NCBI GenBank assembly: GCA_033964015.1
Contig: JAWWUD010000096.1
Coordinates: forward strand, 1-64,000
Direction: 5' to 3'
DNA: 64,000 bases
Origin: Scolanthus callimorphus
Taxonomy: Eukaryota > Cnidaria > Anthozoa > Actiniaria > Edwardsiidae
The translations under genes were made by a program, and so were the position numbers. Below are positions 46,691-57,234 of the stretch, piece after piece (position 1 is the stretch's first letter; the number at the start of each line of letters is the position of its first letter). The notes beneath the pieces were generated by a model that made no database searches, was not told where the DNA came from, and saw nothing but the letters and a program-made list of their open reading frames with translations.

Positions 46691-47352
46691 GACAAAGGAC
46701 TCCAAGTAATGATCGAAACCGGGAGACATAGTAGGCCATATAAAGAATTAGAAGAAAGAATATGTCCTCTTTGCAAAAATGATGTTGAAGACGAAGAGCA
46801 TTTCATTCTCAAGTGTCCAAACTACAAAAACCTTCGAAATGAACTTTTCCATGCCATAAAAATAGAAACCAAAATCAACCTACGCGAAATGCCCCCCTTG
46901 GATGCATTTATCAGAATAATGTCTCTAAAATTTAAAGAAAATATCCAAAAAACTATAGCAAAATTTGTCTGGGAGGCCAAAACGGAACGACAACGACTAC
47001 TTTGTAAAAGCACCCCATCATGATGAAGCCTTTGGACCGTCGAAATTTGGTCAAATAAAAGTGAAATTGGAAATTAAATTTAGATAAAATATTAATGTAT
47101 TTTTCTTTTTTTAAATTTGTTGGAGTTATACTTATGTAAATATTTTTACACGGTTCCAATAAATCTATGCTATGCTATGCTATGCTAGTAACACAAAGAA
47201 CTAAGCTAACACAGAATACAACAGTCTCCGGTACCTACAGAATGACCCCAGGTTTTGATGACCTGTTGTTATTTTATGTCTTCACATTGCACTTTGTTTT
47301 CAATTTTCAGGCAAAAGGTGAGATGCCTCCACCATACTCACCACAGCAGTAG
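42664..47352 (+). CDS. MS4A/CD20-like four-pass membrane protein with PPxY tail, six exons
   Basis: Exons 42664-42809, 44097-44162, 44481-44756 (or 44762), 45138-45308, 46310-46411 and 47311-47352, all GT-AG and phase 0, about 267 residues. Four hydrophobic segments: GGLMVILGIASIAAV, WIGTWIIITGVLAYTG across intron 1, MIGFAVVACVITGIMVICYA and LGIGSLLLILAITGFFVAL. The WIGTW-to-GVLAYTGAR region and the spacing match the MS4A (CD20-like) family. A cysteine-rich cap (YGCNACCCAP) follows, then a Gln/Gly/Pro/Tyr-rich cytoplasmic tail ending in PPPYSPQQ; PPxY motifs bind WW domains such as those of NEDD4 ligases, suggesting regulated trafficking (inference). Exon 1 lacks one base: the ATG frame reaches a stop at 42724, while the conserved helix runs on in the next frame after a GGGG run. 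AATAAA stands near 47442. Two donors 6 bases apart end exon 3. Confidence 0.82.
43602..43893. mobile_element. Inverted-pair element in MS4A-like intron 1
   Basis: Reverse-complement partner of 41962-42257; see there. Together the two copies flank exon 1 in opposite orientation, 1.3 kb apart. Confidence 0.8.
46649..46688 (+). repeat. 40-bp poly(C) tract
   Basis: The longest homopolymer in the window, in MS4A-like intron 5, at the 5' edge of a LINE remnant. Confidence 0.9.
46689..47190 (+). mobile_element. 5'-truncated LINE remnant with TATGC repeat tail
   Basis: The frame to 47023 encodes the zinc-knuckle C-terminus found in many non-LTR retrotransposon ORF2 proteins: RICPLCKNDVEDEEHFILKC followed by P-Y. 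Stop at 47021-47023, then a short 3' region ending in four TATGC units (47167-47188), the microsatellite-type tail of such elements. Orientation equals the host gene; it lies in intron 5. Confidence 0.75.
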
Positions 47353-47989
47353 CTTGCCCTTGTACATGATGGTATATTGTATTTTACTTGTATATAATAT
47401 TGACTTACAATATGCATTGTACTGCGGCCCGACAATGTTCATGCAAAAATAAAGGCTGGAAATTAAGTAAACAATAAGGGAAGAGTTCAAACAACGGTAC
47501 TTTATAAGTATCCATTTTACGGGGTTTGGTACCCGAGACCCACCACCTCTCTCAATTTTCCTAAAAATCGGATTTTCAACTGCCGATATCTCGATAAATA
47601 ATTGATGAATCATAATGAAACCCTACCATTGTTTGTGTTATTATTTGTGTTTCGAGAAAAAAAACACTGGATACTTATGGGGTAGGTAGTACCCGGTACC
47701 CACCACCTAATTCACCATCCCTGGATACCTATCGAGTAGCGTTGTTTTGACCTCTTCCCCTAATGCAGTGTCATTTTGGGCAATAGGCTCAATTTTTAGC
47801 TGTTTTTACAAACCGGGTGACAAAGTAACAAAGATTTTAGTTGCCAATGTGAAAGGTTGCAAAAGCGACTCGTAAAGACACAAATTCCAGCCCTATTATG
47901 ATTGTACTGGTTTTTTAGCCTATTATATAGGATAGGTATTGGCTTATCGCATTTTTAAACGGCACCGGGGGATTGAGGACCTCCCTTAA

Positions 47990-48300
47990 AATGACCCCCT
48001 CCCCTGGAATTTCCACTCGTGAAACAGGCCCCATCCCCTGGAATTTCAACCCTTCATAAAGGACCCCCTCCGGAAATTCCATTTATTCTGGCAAAATACC
48101 CCTGGAAAATCTATTTTTGGATAAATGTACCTGGAAAGTTACCTTTTTTACCCCTCCCTCTTGGAATTTCCAGTCTCCCGAAACACCCACTCCCGTGGAA
48201 TTTCCAGAGTGCAAAACAGCCCTGTTGATGACCCCATGTTCAGCTTGACTGGAATTTTACGTTTTTCCTATGAACCCTTAAATTCCAGTGAATTTTCTCA
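47990..48300. repeat. CCCCTGGAATTTCC degenerate minisatellite
   Basis: CCCCTGGAATTTCCA and variants recur every 30-45 bases; same theme as 2220-2545. No gene. Confidence 0.55.
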
Positions 48301-48589
48301 CGGGATAATTGGGAATTCTGAGATCATTTTAGAATATAAAATATTTTGTATATAATATGTGAAAGGGCTCCTAACTACGACTTTTTTCGATGAGAGTATT
48401 AGCACAGCGGCCGTTTGGCTGGCAGCAGAATGTTTGTCATTTATTCAGTACCTCGGTCGGAGACTAGCGTGTCCTGTTGCTGGATTCCCTAGTGGGATAT
48501 AGTTTTCCCGAAATTTGATGATTTGTTGTACAATGCAAAATTTGGAGCGAAAGAAGCACCCTTGGCTGATAGTCGCCCATAAAAGCGTG

Positions 48590-48830
48590 CACTATCCATA
48601 TCACGTGATCACTATATACCAATCGATTTGCGCCTTTCTATGTCACGTGATCACCCTAAACCAACAGAACAGAATCGAACTTACGTGAGAATTGCGCCCA
48701 TCTATGTCACGTGATCACTCTAAACCAACAGAATCGCGCCTATCTATGCCACGTGATCACTCTAAACCAATAGAATTGCGCCTATCTATGTCACGATCAC
48801 AAAACCAATAGAATCGCGCCAAAAAAACGT
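48590..48830 (+). repeat. 47-bp minisatellite with TCACGTGATC E-box in each unit
   Basis: Units of about 47 bp read TATGTCACGTGATCACTC, TAAACCAACAGAATCGCGCC. Full TCACGTGATC palindromes occur at about 48600, 48642 and 48705, a GCCACGTGATC variant at 48748 and a shortened TCACGATCAC at 48791. CACGTG is the binding core of bHLH-zip factors (Myc, USF, TFE). Confidence 0.8.
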
Positions 48831-49137
48831 CAGTGGCGGCGTTGTGATAGATAGTAAATAGCGTAAATGCTAGCGTAAACATTCTAAAACCATCATAAAA
48901 ACGTTTTTAGCAACAAATCGAAGGTAGCATGCTTGTGGGTACCTCGCATAAAATACGAACTCCCAGTCCAATGCGAAATATTGTGTCATTATAGTTGTAA
49001 ATTTAGTTACCACTAATGTATTGGAATACTGTGTAATTTGACGACGTAATACGTTGCGTAAATAAAATATCTTACTCGATCTGAGTATACATTGAGCCAG
49101 TTGTTTACTAAGGGTTCATAACTGATATAGTGTTACA

Positions 49138-49360
49138 TGTCGGGAAACCTTCGCCCGACGTGCTGGTTCGATCAAAGGGACTGTATCTTTCTTTATAATC
49201 TTCTCTTTATTCGACAATCACTTCGTTCCTTCGTTCGTTCGTTCGTGAACTTACACAAGCCCTCCGTCCCATAACACCCCACCCCCTATCCTCTTACAAT
49301 TAATCATTAAATATTACAATCATATCCGGTTACATAACAAGGCGGAAATATTACGTGACA
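49138..49360 (-). repeat. 3' LTR of the BEL/Pao element
   Basis: Starts TGTCGGG and ends GTGACA in plus orientation (TGTCAC...CCCGACA on the coding strand), with a CGTTCGTTCGTTCGT run inside. The matching copy is 54340-54561. Confidence 0.93.
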
Positions 49361-49377
49361 CTCTCCCCCCTTGACTC

Positions 49378-51194
49378 CTAAGAGTCAACCAATGCCCCTA
49401 CAGCTATGCGGTCCCGCGCATGTACGGCTGCGGCGCGCCTAGGAAGAATCCTCCTTACCGGAGGTACGTCTGGTGCATCTACCCTTCCTATATCACCGGC
49501 TTGTACCTTGACCTCAATAGGATAGAGTCTCTGAACTGGTCTGTTCAGCTTCATTGGTTTGCCTTTAGTAAGTACTCTAAGACGAGCTCCTCGCACCTGC
49601 TGATCTCTACCTCTAATGACGCCTTCCACTACTCCAACCTTCCACTGATTCCTTTTCCTTTCTTCCTCTGAAACTAAAACTACATCTCCAATTTCAACCT
49701 CACGTCTGTCTTCTGGACCTTTCTTGCAATCATGGTATTCTCTTAAATCTGCCAAATACTCCTTGTGCCACCTGTTCCAAAAGTGTCTAAGTTTCTCACT
49801 GATGTACTTGAATCTAGCATTGTGATCTACTTCTCTATCGTCTGGCGGTTCCTCTACCTCGTCTGGCATCGTGGTAATTCTCCTCCCGTATAGAAGATGT
49901 GAAGGAGTCAATGCCTGCTCTCCTACCTCATCATACAAGTATGTCAACGGTCTATCATTTAACGTACCCTCTATCTCTACTAGCACTGTCAACAACTCAT
50001 CATAAGTCAACCTCGCATCTCCTAACGTCTTCTTAAGGCATCTCTTTACACTTCTCACCATCCTCTCAAAGAAGCCACCCCACCATGGGGATTTCTCTAA
50101 ATTAAACCTCCACTCTATACGCTGCAAAAGACAATACTGCTGTACCTCTGGGTGGTTAAAAAGCTCTCTGACTGCTTTTTCTGTTGCCTGAAATGTCTTC
50201 GCGTTATCCGAGACTATTAGACGTGGAACTCCTCTTCTAGCCGTAAAGCGTCTAAGACACCTTCTAAATGCTGGAGCACTAAGATCCTCCACTAACTCTA
50301 GATGCAATGCGCGCGTAACACAACAAGAATAAAGTGCAATGTACGCTTTCTGCATGGTTCCTGTGCTATCCTTGTAGTACAATGGCCCGGCAAAGTCTAC
50401 ACCCACCCGTGAATATGAATCTGCTTGCTTCACTCGAAAGTCTGGCAGGTCTGCTGCAGGGGGTGCTCTATATGCCTTGCCCTCTACCTTCCTGCAAATC
50501 ACGCACTTGCCTATATGTTTCTTCACTACCTGCCTGCCCTTGGTCACCCAAAATCGGGTACGCAACTCTGCTAGAGTAGCTCTCACTCCATTGTGATGTA
50601 CCTTATGGTGAAAATGTCTAATAACAATCTCGTTAGTCTGTGATCGTGCGGCAGCAGGATAGGCTTGCAGCTATCCACAGGGAGTCCAGATTCCCCTAAT
50701 CGTCCCTGACACCTTACTATCCCTTCCTCTTCAAGTAGACCCAATTTCCTACTCAACTGTTCGTAGTGCGCCTTCTGCTTCAACTGATATTGAGCGGACT
50801 TAATCCACTCGTTCTCTGCACTCACTATCTCCCTCTTAGTCAGCGCACCTGTCATCCTGTCCTTACCACTAATCCGTGCTCTAGCGTTGTGTACGAAACG
50901 TCTAACAAATGCCGTTACTCTGAGTAGCCTACCTAACACACTGAATCTTTCTATGTCGACCACTCTGTAAATATCATACCTTTCTTCAGTGGCAATCACC
51001 ATGGCAACAGTCTTCTCTTCTTCGCTGCACTCAGGTGTCTTACCTGTGATGTTCGTGGGCCAGCCCGTCTCAGGCCCCTTCAACCAGGTGGGACCATTCC
51101 ACCACAGCTGGTTTGTCTTGAGGTCAGAGGGTTTCGTGCCCCTTGAACCGAGGTCCGCAGGGTTATCTCCCCCGGACAGTGCCGCCATGTGCAC
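49378..51194 (-). CDS. BEL/Pao integrase region
   Basis: Frames 51194-50583 and 50586-49378 together give the C-terminal part of the polyprotein. A zinc-binding HHCC module is followed by the DDE core: VGVDFAGPLYYKD, IVSDNAKTF and a Glu in WWGGFFERMVRSVKR. The C-terminal part has the basic region usual in BEL integrases (DVVLVSEEERKRNQWKVG). Integrase inserts the element's cDNA into the genome. The two frames are offset by one near 50620, and the conserved text changes frame there, so a base is missing or lost. The stop lies next to the polypurine tract. Confidence 0.88.
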
Positions 51195-53338
51195 TCACCT
51201 GTCAACTGCAGAATCTCGTCTACACGGCCTTTCACGAACTGCTTCCATTCTCCGCGGTTCTGCAGCCAATACAATACTGTAACGCTATCGCTCCAGCAAA
51301 CTTCCTGATCAATCTGAATTACTGAACTCAGGGCTTCTTTCACGTTCTTCGTCAGTTGAGCCAATACCCGAGCAGCCATAAGTTCTAACCTGGGAATAGT
51401 CATTTCTTTCAGGGGAGCAACTCTTGTCTTACTGCAAAGCATACTCACCTCGCGCTCTCCCCCCATGTCATTCACCAGGTACACAACAGCACAGTAAGCT
51501 CTCTTGCTCGCATCCGCAAAACCATGAAGTGACACCCTACCGACTGGGGATTTGAATACACACCTATCTAGAGCTATATCTCCTACCTTGTCAAGCCCAG
51601 CCACCCAGGCCATCCATTGCTGCCTATACGCACCCGTCAGCTCTTCGTCCCATCCTGCGCTTGCCTTACACAGTAACTGAAAGAAAACCTTAGCTGAAAC
51701 TACAATAGGGCTTACCAGTCCTACAGGGTCGAATACTCCCGCTAGTACCTTTAGTACATTACGCTTCGTGGGAACCAATGACCTCGCCTTCTCAAGCAAT
51801 TCTTCGAAACTGAACTTCAACATGTCTTGACTGGTATCCCAGAGTACACCGAGCACCTTGTGTGACTCGCTATCATTCGTGCTTAGGCTAGTTTTTGCGT
51901 ACGTCTGTTCATCATACTCACCTAACTTCCCGTCTTGTTCGGCTAGAGCTATTTTGGATTGCACACCTAACTCATTACTCATCCACTTTCTGAGTCTAAA
52001 TCCTCCTTCTGCAAGTCTTCCTTTGCACTTACCAAACAACTCAAATGCTTCCTCTGGTCCGTGTGTTCCTGAAACAAGATCATCCACATAAAAACTCTTT
52101 ACAAGTTTCTCTACAAACTCCGGGTCACTCACTTGATAGTTCCGAAGGTGGTGTCTGAGGGTGCCATTCAGTAAAAAGGGTGACGAGTTAACGCCGAACA
52201 TGACTCTGCAAAACCGATACACATTAATACATGAATTCTCATCTCTAGGATTTTCTGGCCATAAGAACCTCAGGCAATCCCTATCGCCCGGGTCGACCTC
52301 AATATTTAAGAAGGCCTTTTCTATGTCTGCTACCAATGCTACCTTGTAAGCACGAAATCTCAATAGAATATCAAACAAAAGAGGGTTCAACGAAGGACCC
52401 ACATGCAAACAGTCATTCAAGGACACACTCTTACCTTCCTTTGCTGACGCATCGTAAATTACTCGTACGCGGGTACTAAGGGCGTTTCTCCTCACCACCG
52501 CGCGATGAGGGAGGTAATGGACTCTATCTGGACACTCTAGTTCGCCAACGGGTTCTATAATCCCTGCCGCTAACTGATCTTTGATCACTGACTCGTACTC
52601 TTCTAGCACTTCCGGTTCCTGTCTGAGCTTAGATAACATACTCTTTAATCTACCAGAGCTATTTACGAAGTTTGTCGGCAGAGGTCTATGACCTACCTTC
52701 CAAGGTAACTTAACAGAATAACGCTCTCCGTTAAAAGAAACATTGTCTAGGAACTCTTCCTCTACACTGTCTTTCTCACGTATTCCTATTGTCTCAAGAT
52801 CCCAGAGCTTATGGACCTGATTATCTAGTGAAGGCTCTGACAACGGACTGGACACTATCAAATTTACTGAGGTTTCTACCTGTGCAGATCCCAATCCACA
52901 TTTCAGAGGTCCTGAAATTACCCAACCTAGCGTCGTTTCTACTGCTACTGGCTCTCCGGGCTCCCCCCGTCTAACACTTCCTGTGTAAAACTGCCACAAA
53001 TAGTCTGCACCTATAAGTACTTCTATTTCTAGTTCTTCACTGTTCTTTGCTACGTCTGACAGCCATAGACCACTTAGATGGCTATATTCCCTCTTAGCCT
53101 CCTCTAGGTGCTCATTGTGAACGCGGGAGATTTCGGGGACCACATACGCTTCTATTAAAACTCCCCGCTTCCGTTGATGTGCGCTAATTCTACTTGTACA
53201 ATATCCCGTAACCCTGACCTTTCCTTGCCTCCGCCAAATGTACATATACTAAGCCACTCCCTTCTCACAACCTTAAGCTCTGCCGCTTCAGCAGCTTTAG
53301 CAGTTACGTACGATTTATGACTCCCTGAGTCAAATAAA
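51080..53338 (-). CDS. BEL/Pao protease, reverse transcriptase and RNase H region
   Basis: Frame 53245-51080 is the largest piece. The protease active site (LFDSGSHKSYV) lies just upstream near 53335-53300 in the neighbouring frame, joined by a shift near 53155. The BEL-specific linker has IEVLIGADYLWQF. The reverse transcriptase catalytic box FYVDD is at about 52094-52079, and RNase H has LHGFADASKRAY. The frame breaks near 51175 at a run of five G, after HCPG, and continues in the integrase entry's frame. These enzymes process the polyprotein and copy the RNA genome into DNA. Confidence 0.88.
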
Positions 53339-54143
53339 ACCCGAACCCTGGGCCCCTCTCTCCCATACGCGCTTGCGCGGTTTGTAAAGCAACATTTCCC
53401 CCAGCCCCCACATGGTATGTACTGGAATTTGAAACCGTAGGGGTTCCCTCAGTCCCTCCCCCTGAACTATTTTCCTTGCGCTGGCCCTCCCCGCCTGCGC
53501 CCTGTGGCTCGCCCTTGGGGGTAGAACAAATAGAGACATGGTGCCCCCCTTTGCAATTACTACAGCTACTCTCACAATCACTAGCTAAATGTCCTCTTAC
53601 TAGACACTTGAAGCACCTTCCGAACTTACGTAAACAGTCTTTCCTTTCTCTTACTCTCTTTACTTTCTGACACCGTTCTGATTTGTGTTGTTCCAAGCAG
53701 AATACACACCGTTCTTTACCACTTGTAAGCAATGCGTTCGCCGTGTTAGCAATGAGTTTCGGCAGTCGTGCTCGTACGTGGCTCACACTGCTTTCCGAAG
53801 CAGCGTTCGGAGGCGAATACATTACACTGTCGACTGGAGACAATCGTTCCTCTATCGATGCGATCGCACTCAGCATCTCGGCGTGGAACTCGCCGGCTTC
53901 TTTTACCTCGGCCGCGACCGTCTCCTCGGTGGAGCTGTCCTCGTCGCAGAGTAGCGCAAGAATCTCGCTGTCTAGGTCTGCGATCACCTTCGCCTTATCC
54001 TCTAGCGTCTGCTTTTGCACCTTTACGCTCTTTCGAAGTGTCGCGTCTTCTTCTGGGGAACGCCCCCAAATCGATCCATCGTTCGCTGTTTTCTCAGCGC
54101 TTGATATTACCGTTCTAACAAACGCCTTGTGACCTCCACGCAT
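53304..54143 (-). CDS. BEL/Pao gag-like protein
   Basis: 279 residues with a basic N-terminus (MRGGHKAFVRTVISSAEK), an acidic alpha-helical middle and CCHC zinc knuckles (CFKCLVRGHLASDC, CSNCKGGHHVSIC), which pack element RNA. An additional CVFCLEQH motif precedes them. The frame overlaps the protease frame; in BEL elements gag and pol are normally one frame, so a shift lies between about 53340 and 53400. Confidence 0.85.
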   Translation of the reverse strand: MRGGHKAFVRTVISSAEKTANDGSIWGRSPEEDATLRKSVKVQKQTLEDKAKVIADLDSEILALLCDEDSSTEETVAAEVKEAGEFHAEMLSAIASIEERLSPVDSVMYSPPNAASESSVSHVRARLPKLIANTANALLTSGKERCVFCLEQHKSERCQKVKRVRERKDCLRKFGRCFKCLVRGHLASDCESSCSNCKGGHHVSICSTPKGEPQGAGGEGQRKENSSGGGTEGTPTVSNSSTYHVGAGGNVALQTAQARMGERGPGFGFYLTQGVINRT

Positions 54144-54339
54144 CTTCTTCTGTTTGTTTAGCTCATTCCGTAGTCCAAATTCAAGTCGAAATCCAAATTC
54201 TAGTCCAAGTCCAAGTTAAAATCGATCACAATAACAACCCAAACGATGTAAACAATCCAATCTTGCGTTCAAATCACTCCATAAATCCAGCTAAATCCAC
54301 TCCATAAATTCAACTCTATCCGGCTCGTATTGACCACTG

Positions 54340-54561
54340 TGTCGGGAAACCTTCGCCCGACGTGCTGGTTCGATCAAAGGGACTGTATCTTTCTTTATAA
54401 TCTTCTCTTTATTCGACAATCACTTCGTTCCTTCGTTCGTTCGTTCGTGAACTTACACAAGCCCTCCGTCCCATAACACCCCACCCCCTATCCTCTTACA
54501 ATTAATCATTAATATTACAATCATATCCGGTTACATAACAAGGCGGAAATATTACGTGACA
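54340..54561 (-). repeat. 5' LTR of the BEL/Pao element
   Basis: 222 bp, one A shorter than the other LTR. Immediately inside, after one G, TGGTCAATACGAGCCGGA could be the primer-binding site (it begins TGG as expected), but I could not name the tRNA. Confidence 0.92.
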
Positions 54562-54635
54562 TTACATAAAGCGGATTTAATATGACCCTGTAGCGAAACC
54601 TTTAGTGGAGTGATTGACATTGATTGATTGCGAGC

Positions 54636-54904
54636 ATTCTCGAACCCAGAGCTCCCCGGCTCGTCGCCTCGCAGGGGAGGCTCTGGTGACATCCATTTGA
54701 GGGTCTTCGCTGATAGGCTAAAATGGCGCGCACGCGTACATAAAAGTAGCTTAATCTCGCTTTATAGAAACGTGTCTGTTAAAAACAACACTGACATTCG
54801 TTTCCTAGTCGTCTGTTCAACCTATGCCTTCGACTTGAACGCTCTAAAAGTAATTGTGAGGCATAAAACCACCATTTTCTTTTACGCATGGGTCTGTGGA
54901 TATT

Positions 54905-54935
<31 letters not shown>

Positions 54936-54972
54936 TTGAGGTGACGAGCCGGGGAGCTCTGGGTACGAGAAT
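54636..54972. mobile_element. ACCCAGAGCTCC-type MITE, copy 2
   Basis: Left ATTCTCGAACCCAGAGCTCC and right GGAGCTCTGGGTACGAGAAT are inverted. Contains a 32-base C tract at 54906-54937. Shares CATCCATTTGAGGGTCTTCG-like text with 39524-39736. Confidence 0.75.
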
Positions 54973-55357
54973 GAAGAACATTCGGTTCGTCTCGACAACT
55001 TATCATACCACCTCTCCACTGATACCACCTCTCCACTCACAAGGATGCTCTTGTTGGCAACATTCCTAGTGGTAATTTTCAGCTCCCCAGGTGAGTTCAC
55101 AGCTCCGTCCCTCACAGACCAGGATTTTCTTAGAAACCTCATTAAATTGGAGACCCCGGGAGAATTCGTCCGGGAATCTTTGCTGTGCCATCTCGCCATT
55201 CCAGTCTCGAACCAACAAAGGAATTTAACCCGCGGAACCTCTAGAGAATATCACGTTTTATGCGGAAACACAAATTAACTGAGTGAGCTGTGTGGGAAAA
55301 TTAGTAAAGACCTGTTATTTATTCTGATTTTTTAAACTTTATTTGTGCACAACACTA

Positions 55358-55532
55358 CACGGAATTTCTGCAGAAACCCATCCATGGGAAAAGCTGAATT
55401 TCCCAAGGCACAAGCATGGGAAGTTTTCCGAATTCACATGGATAGCCATGGGAAATCCGAACACTTCCCATTCATCTACCATGGGGAATTTGGGTAATTC
55501 CCATGAATGGGTTTCGCAGAAATTCCCTGTGA
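55358..55532. mobile_element. CTGCAGAAACCC-type MITE, copy 3
   Basis: Left ACGGAATTTCTGCAGAAACC and right GGTTTCGCAGAAATTCCCTG are inverted, with ACACTTCCCATTC and CCATGGG phrases shared with 20231-20620. Confidence 0.7.
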
Positions 55533-55743
55533 ATCTTTGCTGCGCCGGATCTCGCCATTTCAGTCTCGAACCAACAAAGGAATTTAACCCGCTGTCAGAA
55601 AACTCCAGTTGTTGTTTGTTTAAGTTGATTTCCGGAATAATTATTGTTGACGTATGATCAGTAATCAGAGTCACGTAACGACAAAAGAATGTAACATATA
55701 GAATTACGGGACGAGAGGGAACCGTGAAAGGAACGAAGATATG

Positions 55744-55903
55744 CAGCGGCGTAGCCAGGAATTTCTGAAGGGGGGGGGGGGGGGGGGGGGGGCAGATAGT
55801 GGAAACATGGGACGAAAATGCCAAATTTCCTCCAGCAAATACAGTAAATGTATGGGAAATTTTCCGAGGAAGGGGGGGCCCGGGCCCCCTGGCTACGCCC
55901 CTG
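55744..55903. mobile_element. CAGGGGCGTAGCC-type MITE, copy 2
   Basis: Ends CAGCGGCGTAGCCAGG and CCTGGCTACGCCCCTG, with 5-bp duplication ATATG at 55739-55743 and 55904-55908. Contains a poly(G) tract and the core CAAATACAGTAAATGTATGG, inverted relative to 38634-38820. Confidence 0.85.
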
Positions 55904-56509
55904 ATATGTTGTTGATTGTAAACGAGAGTCCCGTTAAATCGGGTTAAATGAAGTAAAAGGATAGATACAGTCCCCGTAAAGTATCGTGAATTGTTCGGGA
56001 AAAGGGCCGTGAGGATTCTCGACACCCGCGGAACCTCTAGAGGAAGAGGATAAAGCGTTTTGCGGAGACACAAGTTAACTGAGTGAGCTGTGTGGGAGAA
56101 TTAGTAAAGACCTGTTATTTATTCTGATTTTTTAAACTTTATTAGTCATTATAGTGCGCAACATACATCCTTGTTTTTGATCTGTAAACCTGTGACGACA
56201 GCAGGGGAGAGATCACGCAATCTCTGTCTATTGCGTTGCGTTACACAATCCTGTCTGGAACATGACATATGCGAAGCGGGGCTTTGTTTTATTTTCATGA
56301 GTAAAGGCCATGCTTTTTTACAAGAGGCAATTTGTCATGCAAAATCGCAATGCAACTAGTTTCTTGTAAAGAAAAAGATACATCGGTGTTGGCCGATAAA
56401 TTATTTAACTTAACAGAAGAAACAGTTTTTCCTTTCTTTTTTCGAAACAGTCGAATACATAAGTATACATGTGTATGGATGAGCATCCCCCAACCCCTGA
56501 AAATCATTT

Positions 56510-56695
56510 AACAAATGCCCTCTGATTTTCCGTGGTATGTCCTCTTATATACACCACGGACGGAATGACGCAATAAAGTGGTCGAAATGTGCGCCTCGTC
56601 GTGAGTGGATCCACAGGCATTTTGATCACTTTATTACGTCATTCCGCCGTATATAAGAGGACACCCCATGGAAAATCAGAGGGCATTTGTTTCAT
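56510..56695. mobile_element. Foldback MITE upstream of the hexosaminidase
   Basis: ACAAATGCCCTCTGATTTTC and GTCCTCTTATATAC are mirrored by GTATATAAGAGGAC and GAAAATCAGAGGGCATTTGT. The inner ATGACGCAATAAAGTG / CACTTTATTACGTCAT also pairs. Confidence 0.75.
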
Positions 56696-57001
56696 ACCAC
56701 AACAAAAAGGCAACAATAAGTACAAAAACAGCGCGCGCGCACAATCAAATGGTGTTATCGCTAGTTCTTTTTAGCGCGCGCGCTGATGATGGCGCGTTCC
56801 GTGGTATATACTTTTTTATTATTCATCACATCGATGCACTGCCCAAATATGGTCATTGGAACGCCAATAGCTGTCTTCTGTACATGACAGCTATCCTGCG
56901 ATATCCGTCTCTGAGGGAAATATGATGTTTTGAGCTCGTAAATAATACACAAAAGTCATGTTTTTCGTTTTTTTTTTGTGCTATCGATGTGCTGAATAAT
57001 A

Positions 57002-57118
57002 AAACCATTATCCTGCTCGAGTTTGCAGAATATCGTCTGATTTTAGCCAACTCGGGACTTCGTCCCTCGTCGGCTAAGTATCAGACGATATTCTGCGCAA
57101 TCTCGCAGGATAATGGTT
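57002..57118. mobile_element. 117-bp foldback MITE
   Basis: AACCATTATCCTGCTCGAG and CAGAATATCGTCTGAT are mirrored by ATCAGACGATATTCTG and CTCGCAGGATAATGGTT. It ends about 115 bases before the hexosaminidase start codon and so probably borders its promoter. Confidence 0.8.
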
Positions 57119-57169
57119 AATGTACCCATGGCTGAGAGCCATCAGAATTCGAGAAACGCGCGCGTTGTG

Positions 57170-57178
57170 GTATAAATT
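57170..57178 (+). promoter_or_regulatory. TATA-like element of the hexosaminidase gene
   Basis: TATAAATTA about 65 bases upstream of the ATG at 57235, allowing a start site near 57200 and a short leader. Motif only; no initiator is clear. Confidence 0.3.
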
Positions 57179-57234
57179 ATAATGTTTACATCGTCTTGCC
57201 CAGTTGATCTACTAAACCAGGGGAGCTTGACAAC

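Larger units (their letters stand above)
49138..54561 (-). mobile_element. BEL/Pao LTR retrotransposon, nearly full length
   Basis: Two LTRs, 49138-49360 (223 bp) and 54340-54561 (222 bp), differ by one A indel. TTACA stands at 49133-49137 and 54562-54566, a perfect 5-bp target duplication. Internal order on the minus strand is gag, protease, reverse transcriptase, RNase H, integrase, which is BEL/Pao architecture. A polypurine tract (AAGGGGGGAGAG on the minus strand, 49372-49361) abuts the 3' LTR. LTR near-identity indicates a recent insertion. The polyprotein frame is broken about four times by single-base shifts, so either this copy is dead or the assembly under-calls bases. Confidence 0.93.
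55173..56142 (+). repeat. Tandem duplication, second copy split by an insertion
   Basis: The 55173-55342 segment (TCTCGAACCAACAAAGGAAT, GGAACCTCTAGAG, AGTAAAGACCTGTTATTTAT) recurs as 55531-55600 plus 56024-56142. The second copy is interrupted after AACCCGC by about 420 bp that end in ACACCCGC. A MITE (55358-55532) sits at the junction. Confidence 0.65.

Noticed and set aside
55045..55278. 77-residue frame starting with a hydrophobic signal-like segment (MLLLATFLVVIFSSPGEF)
   Set aside because: Its second half lies in a duplicated non-coding segment, an equally long frame exists on the other strand, and no splice or family support is seen.
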